Assembly: GCF_000698575.1 (NCBI RefSeq)
Contig: NZ_JFHD01000001.1
Coordinates: 62,001-126,000, forward strand
Length of the DNA stretch: 64,000 nt
Source of the DNA: Caballeronia zhejiangensis
GTDB taxonomy: Bacteria; Pseudomonadota; Gammaproteobacteria; Burkholderiales; Burkholderiaceae
Direction: 5' to 3'
Shown: one piece after another, positions 7,269 through 15,985 of the stretch
How the letters are laid out: each line of letters starts with the position of its first letter
Numbering within the stretch: the first letter of the stretch is position 1
Position numbers and translations under genes: made by a program
The notes under the pieces: generated by a model
What the model was told of the DNA's origin: nothing
Database searches by the model: none
The model's input: only the letters and a program-made list of their open reading frames with translations

Positions 7269-8129
7269 ATGAACATCCAGACGCTCGCGTGCTTTCCCGA
7301 CACGCATATCGAAACCGCGCACGGCATCACGGGTTATCGCGAGGCAGGTGCGATGCATCGGCGCGCGCTGCCCGTCGTGCTGCTGCATGGGATCGGGTCG
7401 GGCGCGGCGTCGTGGGTCCGGCAGCTCGACGCGCTCGGTGCGAAGCGGCGTGTCATCGCATGGGACGCGCCGGGGTATGGCGAATCTAGTTGCATACGTA
7501 ACGATTCGCCGCTTGCGCTCGATTACGGGCAAGCGTTGCGCGCGTGGCTCGATGCGCTCGATATCGATCGATGCGTGATCGTCGGCCATTCGCTCGGCGC
7601 GATCATCGCGGGATCATTCGCCGTGCATACGCCACAGCGCGTCGCGGGCCTGCTGCTGATATCGCCGGCTGCGGGTTATGGCGCTGCATCGAAGGAAGTG
7701 CGCGAATCGAAACGCGATGCACGTTTGAAGATGCTGAACGAACTCGGCCCGCAAGGACTCGCACGCGAGCGCAGCGCCAACATGCTTTCGCACTACGCCG
7801 ACGATGAAGCGCGCGAATGGGTCCGCTGGAACATGGCGCGCATCGTCCCCGCAGGCTATGCGCAAGCGACGCATCTGCTTGCCAACGCCGATCTCGCAGC
7901 GGATATCGCGCGCTTTCACGGACGCATCGCGGTCGCCGTCGGCGCGGACGATGCGATCACGCCGCCCGACGCATGCGAGCGCATCGCGCAGGCCGCGCGG
8001 GTCAATCTGCAAGTGATGCCGCGTGCGGGCCATGCAGGCTACGTCGAATCACCCGCTGCATACACCGCATTGATCGATGCGTTTTGCGAAAGCATCGAAT
8101 GCCACACGAAAGACGGAGTACCGCAATGA
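7269..8129 (+). CDS. Alpha/beta hydrolase (ring-fission product hydrolase candidate)
   Basis: A 286-residue alpha/beta-fold hydrolase. The oxyanion region is HGIGSG (40-45) and the nucleophile elbow is GHSLG with Ser108. An acid is probable in VGADDAITPP near 227, and the catalytic His is in RAGHAGY (His255). The layout matches meta-cleavage-product hydrolases and related C-C or ester hydrolases. Since a VOC extradiol-type dioxygenase is encoded in the same operon, hydrolysis of a ring-cleavage product is the best guess. The stop overlaps the IclR start as ATGA. Confidence 0.88.
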   Translation: MNIQTLACFPDTHIETAHGITGYREAGAMHRRALPVVLLHGIGSGAASWVRQLDALGAKRRVIAWDAPGYGESSCIRNDSPLALDYGQALRAWLDALDIDRCVIVGHSLGAIIAGSFAVHTPQRVAGLLLISPAAGYGAASKEVRESKRDARLKMLNELGPQGLARERSANMLSHYADDEAREWVRWNMARIVPAGYAQATHLLANADLAADIARFHGRIAVAVGADDAITPPDACERIAQAARVNLQVMPRAGHAGYVESPAAYTALIDAFCESIECHTKDGVPQ

Positions 8130-8986
8130 CATCCCTCGCCACGGAAGAAGCCGACAAGGGCGAACCGACTTACATCGTGCCGGGACTCGAACGCGGATTG
8201 AAGATCCTCACCGAGTTCTCGCCGCGCGAACCGGTGCTTGGCGCGCCCGAATTGTCGCGACGCCTCGGCATTCCGCGCACGACGGTTTTCCGCCTGTTGC
8301 AGACGCTCGAATCGCTCGGCTTTCTGGAGCGCGCGGACAAGGACCGCAACTATCGGCTGGGCGTCGCCGTGCTGCGTCTCGGCTTCGAATATCTGAGCTC
8401 GCTTGAACTCACCGATCTCGGCCTGCCGATCATCGAAGCATTGCGCGACGCGACCGGTCTCACGAGCCACATCCTCATTCGCGATGGCCGCGATGTCGTG
8501 TTCGTCGCGAAAGCGCAGAGTCACGCGCCTATCTTCAGTTCGGTGAAGGTGAACGTCGGCACGCGCCTTCCCGCCCATGCGACGACGCACGGCCACGTTC
8601 TGATGGGCGATCTTTCGCTCGATGAACTGCGCGCGCTCTATCCGGAAGCGCATCTCGAACGCTTCACGACGTCCACGCCCGAAACGGTCGAAGAGCTCTT
8701 CGAGCGCGTGAAGGAAGACGCCGAACGCGGCTACGCGACAAGCCAGTCGTCGTTCGAGCGCGGCATATCGGTCGTCACCGCGCCCGTTCGCAACGACACG
8801 GGACGCATCGTCGCCGTCATCACGACGACGATTCCGCGTCCCGAAATCGACGCAGCGTTGCTCGACAGCGGTCTCGTCGACAAGGTTCGCGAAGCCGCCG
8901 ATGCGCTCTCGATGCGTCTCAACTATCGCCCGGGCGCGCGTGCGTCCGCGTCGAACCGCTACATGAAATCTCTGGGGTTGCAATGA
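8126..8986 (+). CDS. IclR-family regulator inside the catabolic operon
   Basis: A 286-residue DNA-binding regulator. The N-terminal winged helix (GLERGLKILTEF... through LSRRLGIPRTTVFRLLQTLE, residues 20-75) is followed by the IclR effector-binding domain (residues 90-265). ATG 8126 has GACGGAG upstream and overlaps the previous stop by four bases; an in-frame open region further upstream lies inside the hydrolase gene and is not used. It sits in the middle of the operon on the same strand, so it is made together with the enzymes and should control its own expression through the half-sites at 4199-4223. Repressor or activator mode is unknown. Confidence 0.9.
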   Translation: MTSLATEEADKGEPTYIVPGLERGLKILTEFSPREPVLGAPELSRRLGIPRTTVFRLLQTLESLGFLERADKDRNYRLGVAVLRLGFEYLSSLELTDLGLPIIEALRDATGLTSHILIRDGRDVVFVAKAQSHAPIFSSVKVNVGTRLPAHATTHGHVLMGDLSLDELRALYPEAHLERFTTSTPETVEELFERVKEDAERGYATSQSSFERGISVVTAPVRNDTGRIVAVITTTIPRPEIDAALLDSGLVDKVREAADALSMRLNYRPGARASASNRYMKSLGLQ

Positions 8987-9798
8987 TTCGAATCGATCTC
9001 TCGGACCAGGTCGCTGTCGTCACCGGCGGTTCGTCGGGCATCGGTCTCGCGACGGCGAAGTTGTTCTTGCAAGCGGGCGCATCGGTGGCCATTTGCGGGC
9101 GCGACAGCGAACGTCTGCAAGGCGCGCAGGCAACGCTCGCCGATGAATTCCCGCAAGCGCAACTGTTCGCCGCGCGTTGCGACGTGCTCGACGCGGAGCA
9201 AGTGAACGCATTCGCATCGCAGGTAATGCAACGCTTCCGCCGCGTCGACATGCTCGTGAATAACGCGGGTCAGGGCCGCGTCTCCACATTCGCCGATACC
9301 ACCGACGACGCCTGGCGCGACGAACTGGAACTGAAGTACTTCAGCATCATTCGTCCGACGCGCGCCTTCTTGCCGATGCTGAAAGATGCGCCTTCGCCCG
9401 CGATCGTCTGCGTGAACTCGCTGCTCGCGCTGCAACCAGAGCCGCATATGGTCGCGACTTCATCGGCGCGCGCGGGCGTGTTGAGTCTCGTGAAATCGCT
9501 TGCGACGGAACTCGCGCCGCAACGCATCCGCGTGAATTCGATTCTGATCGGCATCGTCGAATCGGGGCAATGGAAGCGTCGCTATCAGAACTACTTGAAC
9601 GAAAACGCCGATAACCCCACGCGCCAAAGCTGGGAAGAATGGACCGGCGAGCTCGCGCGCAAGAAAAACATTCCGCTCGCCCGCTTCGGCTTGCCCGAAG
9701 AAGCGGCGCAGGCGCTCTTCTATCTCGCAACAACGCTGTCGTCGTACACGACCGGCAGCCATATCGATGTTTCCGGAGGCTTTGCTCGTCATGTCTGA
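8983..9798 (+). CDS. SDR-family protein lacking the Tyr-Lys catalytic pair
   Basis: A 271-residue SDR-fold protein. It has an intact cofactor site (TGGSSGIG, 14-21; NNAG, 93-96) and catalytic-type Ser146. Where the family has YxxxK, the sequence reads T-S-S-A-R, so Tyr is Thr159 and Lys is Arg163. It may have a different mechanism, bind a nucleotide without classical dehydrogenase chemistry, or use another acid. The start overlaps the IclR stop by four bases and its end overlaps the ThDP enzyme by eight. Members annotated simply as SDR oxidoreductases often hide this change. Confidence 0.85.
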   Translation: MIRIDLSDQVAVVTGGSSGIGLATAKLFLQAGASVAICGRDSERLQGAQATLADEFPQAQLFAARCDVLDAEQVNAFASQVMQRFRRVDMLVNNAGQGRVSTFADTTDDAWRDELELKYFSIIRPTRAFLPMLKDAPSPAIVCVNSLLALQPEPHMVATSSARAGVLSLVKSLATELAPQRIRVNSILIGIVESGQWKRRYQNYLNENADNPTRQSWEEWTGELARKKNIPLARFGLPEEAAQALFYLATTLSSYTTGSHIDVSGGFARHV

Positions 9799-11458
9799 AA
9801 AAACCACGGTCGGCGAACTGATCGCCGCGTTCCTCGAACAATGCGGCGTCCGCACGGCGTTCGGCGTGATCTCGATTCACAACATGCCGATCCTCGATGC
9901 GATCGGGCGTCGCGGCAACATCCGCTATGTCGGCGCGCGCGGCGAAGCGGGCGCCCTGAACATGGCCGACGGCCTCGCGCGCGTATCCGGCGAACTCGGC
10001 GTCGCGTTCACGTCGACGGGCACGGCTGCCGGCAACGCAGCGGGCGCGATGGTCGAAGCGCTGACCGCGGGCACGGCGTTGCTGCATATCACCGGGCAGA
10101 TCGAAACCGAGTATCTCGATCAGGATCTCGCGTATATCCACGAAGCGCCCGATCAGTTGTCGATGCTGCAATCCATCTCCAAGGCGGCGTTTCGCGTACG
10201 CACCGTGGACACCGCGTTGCCGACGATTCGCGAAGCCGTGCGCGTCGCGCTCACTGCGCCTGCGGGCCCGGTGAGCGTCGAGATTCCCATCGACATTCAG
10301 GCCGCTGAAATCGAATGGCCCGCCGATCTCGCCGCGCCGCACGTCGGCATGCTCACGCACGACAGTCTGCGCGTGAAGCAGCTCGCCGATGCGCTCACGA
10401 ACGCGAAGCGTCCGTTGCTATGGCTCGGCGGCGGCACGCGTCATGCGCGCGGCGCGGTCGAGCGCCTCGTGAAGCTCGGCTTCGGCGTGGTGACGAGCGT
10501 GCAAGGTCGCGGCGTGCTGCCGGAAGATCATCCGGCGACGCTCGGCGCATTCAACGTGCATCCGTCCGTCGAAGCGTTCTACAAGACCTGCGATGCGCTC
10601 GTCGTCGTCGGCTCGCGTCTGCGCGGCAACGAAACGCTGAAGTACAAGCTCGCGCTGCCGCAGCCGCTTTATCGCATCGACGCCGATGCGCTCGCCGATA
10701 ACCGCGGCTATCGCAACGAACTCTTCGTGCATGGCGATGCATCGCGCGTGCTCGATGAACTCGCGACGCTGCTCGAAGGCCGCATCCGCATCGATGCCGC
10801 GTTCGCGAGCGATCTCGCGGCAGCGCGCGAAACGGCCGTCGCGGAAGTGTCGAAGGGACTTGGACCGTACAAGCGTCTCGTCGATTCGCTGCAACGCGCG
10901 GTGGGCCGCGATTACAACTGGGTCCGCGACGTGACGATCTCCAACAGCACGTGGGGCAACCGCCTGCTGAAGATTTTCAATCCGCGCGCGGGCGTGCATG
11001 CGCTCGGCGGCGGCATCGGGCAAGGCATGCAGATGGCGATCGGCGCCGCGCTTTCGGGCGCGGCGAAGAAGACTGTCGCGCTCGTCGGCGATGGCGGTCT
11101 GATGGTCAATGTCGGCGAGCTCGCAACCGCCGTGCAGGAAAAGGCCAACGTCATGATCGTGCTGATGAACGATCAATGCTACGGCGTGATCCGCAACATT
11201 CAGGACGCGAACTACGGCGGACGCCGCATGTTCGTCGATCTGCATCAGCCGGATTTCGCGCAGTTCTGCGCGAGTCTCGGCCTTGCGCATCGCCGCATCA
11301 CGTCGCTCGATCAGGCCGATGACATCGTGCGCGAAGGGCTCGCGATCGATGGCCCGGTGCTGGTCGAAGTGGACATGCTGTCGGTCGGCTCGTTCGCGAC
11401 CGCGTTCGCCGGGCCGCCCGTCAAGAAGGAAGAGCCGAAGGAGCCGGAATATGCGTGA
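9791..11458 (+). CDS. ThDP-dependent enzyme (acetolactate synthase / decarboxylase-like)
   Basis: A 555-residue thiamine-diphosphate enzyme with the three standard domains. The PYR domain carries the catalytic Glu52 (GARGEAG). The central TPP_enzyme_M domain spans about 190-320. The PP domain has the Mg/ThDP motif starting GDGG near residue 433 and ending in ND about 27 residues later. ATG 9791 lies eight bases inside the previous gene. The family covers acetolactate synthase, benzoylformate decarboxylase, oxalyl-CoA decarboxylase and aldehyde lyases. In this operon it could decarboxylate a 2-oxo acid or cleave a C-C bond to feed the aldehyde dehydrogenase. No acetolactate synthase small subunit is nearby, which argues against amino acid synthesis. 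Confidence 0.88.
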   Translation: MSEKTTVGELIAAFLEQCGVRTAFGVISIHNMPILDAIGRRGNIRYVGARGEAGALNMADGLARVSGELGVAFTSTGTAAGNAAGAMVEALTAGTALLHITGQIETEYLDQDLAYIHEAPDQLSMLQSISKAAFRVRTVDTALPTIREAVRVALTAPAGPVSVEIPIDIQAAEIEWPADLAAPHVGMLTHDSLRVKQLADALTNAKRPLLWLGGGTRHARGAVERLVKLGFGVVTSVQGRGVLPEDHPATLGAFNVHPSVEAFYKTCDALVVVGSRLRGNETLKYKLALPQPLYRIDADALADNRGYRNELFVHGDASRVLDELATLLEGRIRIDAAFASDLAAARETAVAEVSKGLGPYKRLVDSLQRAVGRDYNWVRDVTISNSTWGNRLLKIFNPRAGVHALGGGIGQGMQMAIGAALSGAAKKTVALVGDGGLMVNVGELATAVQEKANVMIVLMNDQCYGVIRNIQDANYGGRRMFVDLHQPDFAQFCASLGLAHRRITSLDQADDIVREGLAIDGPVLVEVDMLSVGSFATAFAGPPVKKEEPKEPEYA

Positions 11459-12275
11459 TCCCCTCCATGCACGGCAAGCGATCGACATCGCGATGATCGG
11501 CTTCGGCGCGATCGGTTCGGCGGTGTATCGCGCGCTCGACAACGATCCGCTCGTTCGCATCTCGCATGTGATCGTGCCGGAACGCGATCGCGACAACGTG
11601 CGCGCGGTGCTCGGCGATAACGTCGATGTCGTGTCCCACGTCGATGCGCTCGCCAGTCATCCGGAATTCGCGCTCGAATGCGCGGGACATGCGGCGCTCG
11701 TCGATCATGTCGTGCCGTTGCTGAAGTCGGGCACGGATTGCGCGGTCGCATCGATCGGCGCGCTGTCGGAAGCCGGCTTGCTCGATGCCCTCGCCAATGC
11801 CGCCAATGAAGGCGCGGCCACGATCACGCTGCTCTCGGGTGCGATCGGCGGCGTCGATGCGCTCGCCGCCGCGAAGGAAGGCGGCCTGGACGACGTGCAG
11901 TACACCGGCCGCAAGCCGCCGCTCGGCTGGCTCGGCACGCCTGCTGAAACGCTCTGCGATCTGAAGTCGCTGACTGAAGAGAAGGTCATCTTCGAAGGCA
12001 CTGCACGCGATGCGGCGCGTCTCTATCCGAAGAACGCGAACGTCGCGGCGACCATTGCGTTGGCGGGACTCGGGCTCGATGGCACACGCGTGCGTCTCAT
12101 CGCCGATCCGGCTGTCGAGCGCAACGTGCATCGCATCGTCGCACGCGGCGCGTTCGGCGAGATGTCGCTGGAAATGTGCGGCAAGCCGTTGCCGTCGAAT
12201 CCGAAGACATCGGCGTTGACTGCATTCAGCGCGATCCGTGCGTTGCGCAATCGCGCCGCGCGTTGCGTCATCTAA
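11451..12275 (+). CDS. Aspartate dehydrogenase-like protein
   Basis: A 274-residue NAD(P)-dependent amino acid dehydrogenase of the AspDH (DUF108) family. The Rossmann motif is GFGAIG at 17-22, followed by the family's ECAGH segment and the C-terminal catalytic domain (TGRKPP..., FEGTARDAA..., [10 protein letters not shown]). Known members deaminate L-aspartate to iminoaspartate or oxaloacetate, or run in reverse. ATG 11451 overlaps the ThDP gene by eight bases; the longer open frame upstream lies inside that gene. Its presence in a ring-degradation operon is unusual and hints at a nitrogen-containing substrate or amino acid intermediate, which is inference. Confidence 0.85.
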   Translation: MRDPLHARQAIDIAMIGFGAIGSAVYRALDNDPLVRISHVIVPERDRDNVRAVLGDNVDVVSHVDALASHPEFALECAGHAALVDHVVPLLKSGTDCAVASIGALSEAGLLDALANAANEGAATITLLSGAIGGVDALAAAKEGGLDDVQYTGRKPPLGWLGTPAETLCDLKSLTEEKVIFEGTARDAARLYPKNANVAATIALAGLGLDGTRVRLIADPAVERNVHRIVARGAFGEMSLEMCGKPLPSNPKTSALTAFSAIRALRNRAARCVI

Positions 12276-12289
12276 GGAGCTTCAGAAAG

Positions 12290-13780
12290 ATGAATCATCC
12301 CGACACTTCGCTCGTAGCGTCCGGCGATATCTATATCGGCGGCGAGTGGCGCAAAGGGCGCGGCAATCAGTACGCGAGCATCTATCCCGCCGATCAATCC
12401 GTCAACGCGGAGATCAGCACCGCCGATGCCGACGACGCGCGCGAAGCCGTCGAGATCGCGGATCGCGCTTACAGGCAGGCCGATTGGGCCGGACTGAAGC
12501 CGCATCAGCGTGCTGCGGTTCTGCATCGCATCGCGAATCTGATCGAAGCGCGTCATGAAGCGCTCGCGCAATTGCAGCGCCGCGACAACGGCAAGCCGAT
12601 CAGCGAAACGCGCGCCCTGGTCACGAGCGCGGCCAACACGTTCCGCTACTTCGCAGCGTGCCTCGAAACGCTCGAAGAAGAACTCACGCCTTCACGCGGC
12701 GATTATCTGACGATGAGCGTGCACGAACCGCTCGGCGTCATCGCGGCAATCACGCCGTGGAATTCGCCGATCGCATCCGATGCGCAAAAGCTCGCGCCTG
12801 CGCTCGCGGCCGGCAACGCGGTCGTGCTGAAGCCCGCTGAAGTGACGCCGCTGGCATCGCTTGCGCTCGCGCGCATCTGCGAGGAAGCGGGCGTGCCGAA
12901 AGGCGTCGTGAGCGTGTTGCCCGGCAAGGGCTCGGTCATCGGCGATGCGCTCGTGCGTCATCCGCTCGTCAAGAAGGTCGCGTTCACGGGCGGCACCGAA
13001 GTCGGTCGCGGTATTGCGCGTCTTGCCGCGGAAAAGCTGATGCCGGTATCGCTCGAACTGGGCGGCAAGTCGCCGACCATCGTCTATGCCGATGCCGATC
13101 TCGATCACGCAGTGAACGGCGTGCTGTACGGCATCTTCAGTTCATCGGGCGAATCGTGCATCGCGGGATCGCGGCTCTTCGTCGAACGCAAGGTGTACGG
13201 CGAGTTCATGTCGCGTCTCGTCGATCGCGCACGCGGGCTGCGCGTCGGCGATCCCACGCGCGAAATCACGCAGATGGGTCCGCTCATCACATCGCAGCAT
13301 CGCGAGAGCATCGAACGCTATGTCGCGCTCGGTCTCGAAGAAGGCGGCACGCTGTTATGCGGCGGCGAACGTCCGACGGGCGATGGCCGCGAGAAAGGCT
13401 TCTTCTATCTGCCGACGATCATCGAAGGTCTCGCGAACGATGCGCGCATGTGTCAGGAAGAAATCTTCGGCCCGGTGCTTGCCGCCCTGCCCTTCGACGA
13501 CGAAGCCGCGTTGTTGCAGCAAGCGAACGACAGCGTGTTCGGTCTCGCCGCCGGCATCTGGACGCGCGACTACAAGCGTGCATGGAACCTCGCGCGCGCG
13601 TTGAGCGCGGGCACGGTCTGGATCAACACGTACAAGCAGTTTTCGATTTCGACGCCTTTCGGCGGATGGAAAGACAGCGGCATGGGACGCGAGAAAGGCC
13701 GTCTCGGCCTGCGCGAATACATGCAGCAAAAGAGCCTGTACTGGGGCTTGAACGATGCCCCGCTGCCGTGGGCGAACTGA
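12290..13780 (+). CDS. Aldehyde dehydrogenase, NAD(P)+
   Basis: A 496-residue aldehyde dehydrogenase with catalytic Cys290 (SSGESCIAGSR) and general base Glu256 (LELGGKSP). The oxyanion and cofactor segments ITPWNSP and FTGGTEVGRGI are also present. It oxidises an aldehyde to the acid. AAGGAGC precedes ATG 12290. In context it probably handles a semialdehyde or aldehyde released by the ThDP enzyme or ring cleavage. It resembles the betaine-aldehyde / hydroxymuconic-semialdehyde type, but substrate assignment from sequence is not safe. Confidence 0.92.
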   Translation: MNHPDTSLVASGDIYIGGEWRKGRGNQYASIYPADQSVNAEISTADADDAREAVEIADRAYRQADWAGLKPHQRAAVLHRIANLIEARHEALAQLQRRDNGKPISETRALVTSAANTFRYFAACLETLEEELTPSRGDYLTMSVHEPLGVIAAITPWNSPIASDAQKLAPALAAGNAVVLKPAEVTPLASLALARICEEAGVPKGVVSVLPGKGSVIGDALVRHPLVKKVAFTGGTEVGRGIARLAAEKLMPVSLELGGKSPTIVYADADLDHAVNGVLYGIFSSSGESCIAGSRLFVERKVYGEFMSRLVDRARGLRVGDPTREITQMGPLITSQHRESIERYVALGLEEGGTLLCGGERPTGDGREKGFFYLPTIIEGLANDARMCQEEIFGPVLAALPFDDEAALLQQANDSVFGLAAGIWTRDYKRAWNLARALSAGTVWINTYKQFSISTPFGGWKDSGMGREKGRLGLREYMQQKSLYWGLNDAPLPWAN

Positions 13781-13790
13781 AGGAGTTGCC

Positions 13791-14756
13791 ATGACGATCC
13801 TTGGCATTGAACGCATCACCTACGGCGTGACCGATCTCGACACCTGCCGGCGCTTTTTCGCGGACTGGGGATTGAAGGAAGTCGCGCACGATGAAGCGCG
13901 CGCGCGTTTCGAAACGCTCAACGGCTGCGAAGTGCTGCTTGCATTGGCCGACGATCCCGCGCTGCCGCCCGCATTCGAAGGCGGTCCGACGTTGCGCGAA
14001 GTGACGTGGTCCGTCGCGACGCGCGCCGAACTCGACGCGTTGCGCGGACGCTTCGCGGGCCAGCCCGGTCACATCGAAACCGACGATGCGGTCGGTTGCA
14101 TCGATCCGAACGGCATGGCGATTCGTGTGGAAGTGACGAAGAAGCGCGACATCGACGTGAAGGGCTCACTGTCGAACGTGTGGGGCAACGCGCAGCGCAT
14201 CGATACGCCGAGCCCCGTCTATGAGCGCGCGGAACCCGTCGAAGTGGGACACGTCGTGTTCTTCACGAACTGCGTCGCGGAGCAGGAAAAGTTCTATCAC
14301 GAGCTGCTCGGCTTCGAGACATCGGATCGCTATCCGGGACGCGGCGCGTTCATGCGTTGCGCGCCGCATGGCGGTCATCACGATTTGTTTCTCTTGCAAC
14401 TACCCGATGGAAAACGCGGCCTGAATCACGTCGCGTTCACGGTGCGCGACATCCACGAAGTCTTCGGCGGCGGCCTGCATATCAGCCGCTGCGGATGGAC
14501 CACGCAACTCGGACCGGGACGTCATCCGGTTTCGTCGGCGTACTTCTGGTACTTCAAGAATCCGGCGGGCGGTCTCATCGAGTATTACGCGGATGAAGAC
14601 GTGCTCACGCCCGAATGGCAGCCGCGCGAGTTCGAGCCGGGTCCGACCGTGTTTGCGGAATGGGCCGTCGATGGAGGTCTCGACGGCAACACGCGCCGCC
14701 AGAAAGAGGCGAAGGCGCCCGAAGGCAAGTTCATGACGGAGCGGAAAAATGGCTGA
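13791..14756 (+). CDS. VOC-family extradiol-type dioxygenase
   Basis: A 321-residue two-module VOC protein. The N-terminal module (ERITYGVTDLDTC...) is the non-catalytic copy. The C-terminal module keeps the type I extradiol metal triad His154 (VGHVVFF), His213 (LNHVAF) and Glu264 (GLIEYYAD), spaced as in BphC/catechol 2,3-dioxygenase-type enzymes. It should cleave a catecholic ring next to the hydroxyls using Fe(II) or Mn(II). AAGGAG lies just before ATG 13791. Together with the hydrolase this predicts a meta-cleavage route. It overlaps the reductase gene by eight bases. Confidence 0.88.
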   Translation: MTILGIERITYGVTDLDTCRRFFADWGLKEVAHDEARARFETLNGCEVLLALADDPALPPAFEGGPTLREVTWSVATRAELDALRGRFAGQPGHIETDDAVGCIDPNGMAIRVEVTKKRDIDVKGSLSNVWGNAQRIDTPSPVYERAEPVEVGHVVFFTNCVAEQEKFYHELLGFETSDRYPGRGAFMRCAPHGGHHDLFLLQLPDGKRGLNHVAFTVRDIHEVFGGGLHISRCGWTTQLGPGRHPVSSAYFWYFKNPAGGLIEYYADEDVLTPEWQPREFEPGPTVFAEWAVDGGLDGNTRRQKEAKAPEGKFMTERKNG

Positions 14757-15966
14757 TCTTCAGACAGTCGTCGTGATCGGCGGCGGACAGGCGGCGGGCT
14801 GGATCGTGAAGACGTTGCGCAAGGAGGGCTTCGATGGCCGCGTCGTGATGATCGCCGACGAGATTCATCTTCCTTATGAGCGCCCGCCGTTGTCGAAGGC
14901 CGTGCTCGCGGGCGAAGCGGATATCGAAACCGTGCGTCTCGTCGATCACGATGCATTCGCCGCGTTGAACGTCGAAGCGTGGCAGCCGGAACGCGCGACG
15001 TCGATCGATCGCGACGCGCGCATCGTGCGTACCGCGAGCGGACGCGAAGTGCAGTACGACCGGCTTGTCATCGCAACGGGCGGTGCGGCGCGCCGTCTGC
15101 CGGCATCGCTCGTGAAGACTTCGCATCTTGCCTATCTGCGCACGCTCGACGATGCGGTGCATATCGGCAAGCGTCTGCGCGAGAGTCATGCGAAGCGCCT
15201 GCTCGTGATCGGCGGCGGATGGATCGGCCTTGAAGTCGCGGCGACCGCGAAGAAGCTCGGCGTCGATGTGACCGTGATCGAAGGTGCGCCGCGTCTGTGC
15301 GGACGTTCGGTGCCCGCGAGCGTGTCGGACTTTCTGCTGAAGTTGCATCGCGATAACGGTGTCGATGTACGTTTGAATGCATCGGTCGTATCGCTCGAAG
15401 ACTGCGAACGCGGCGTGCGCGCTTCGATGGCCGATGGCACGTTCATCGACGCCGGCTTTGCCGTCGCGGGCATCGGTCTCGCGCCGCACACGGCGCTCGC
15501 GGAAAGCGCGGGCATCGAAGTGAACGACGGCATCGTCGTCGATGAATTCGGCGCGACCCACGATGCACATGTGTTCGCTTGCGGCGATGTCGCCAATCAT
15601 CCGAATGCGTGGCTGAAGCGCCGCGTGCGTCTCGAATCGTGGGCGAACGCGCAGAACCAGGCGATCGCGACGGCCCGCGCCGTGCTCGGCGTTCGCACGC
15701 CGTATGCGGAGATTCCGTGGTTCTGGTCGGATCAGTACGACGTGAACCTGCAGATTCTCGGCGACATTCCGCCGGGCGCGACGCCTGTCGTGCGCGGCGA
15801 TCTGGACGCGCGTCGTGCATCGCTCTTCTTCTTCGAAGGCGATGTATTGCGCGGCGTCATCGCGATCAACGCGACGCGCGATCTGAAGGTCGCGAAGAAA
15901 TGGATGAGCCAGGGACGCGCGGTCGATATCGCGTCGCTTGCGGGTACGGCGAAGGCACTCGCATAA
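14749..15966 (+). CDS. FAD-dependent ferredoxin reductase
   Basis: A 405-residue rubredoxin/ferredoxin reductase of the BphA4 type, with an FAD Rossmann motif at 10-17 (GGGQAAG), ERPPLSK, and an NAD(H) motif near 150-160 (VIGGGWIGLEVA). The FAD ribityl motif is FACGDVA, followed by a C-terminal reductase domain with WFWSDQY. It would take electrons from NADH to the Rieske ferredoxin at 4252-4569. The three electron-transfer parts are split between both ends of the operon. The start overlaps the dioxygenase stop by eight bases. Confidence 0.92.
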   Translation: MADLQTVVVIGGGQAAGWIVKTLRKEGFDGRVVMIADEIHLPYERPPLSKAVLAGEADIETVRLVDHDAFAALNVEAWQPERATSIDRDARIVRTASGREVQYDRLVIATGGAARRLPASLVKTSHLAYLRTLDDAVHIGKRLRESHAKRLLVIGGGWIGLEVAATAKKLGVDVTVIEGAPRLCGRSVPASVSDFLLKLHRDNGVDVRLNASVVSLEDCERGVRASMADGTFIDAGFAVAGIGLAPHTALAESAGIEVNDGIVVDEFGATHDAHVFACGDVANHPNAWLKRRVRLESWANAQNQAIATARAVLGVRTPYAEIPWFWSDQYDVNLQILGDIPPGATPVVRGDLDARRASLFFFEGDVLRGVIAINATRDLKVAKKWMSQGRAVDIASLAGTAKALA

Positions 15967-15985
15967 CACATTGACGGGAGCAGGC

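Noticed and set aside
9791..11458. Acetolactate synthase for branched-chain amino acids
   Set aside because: No regulatory small subunit or ilv gene is nearby, and the gene is embedded in a ring-degradation operon.
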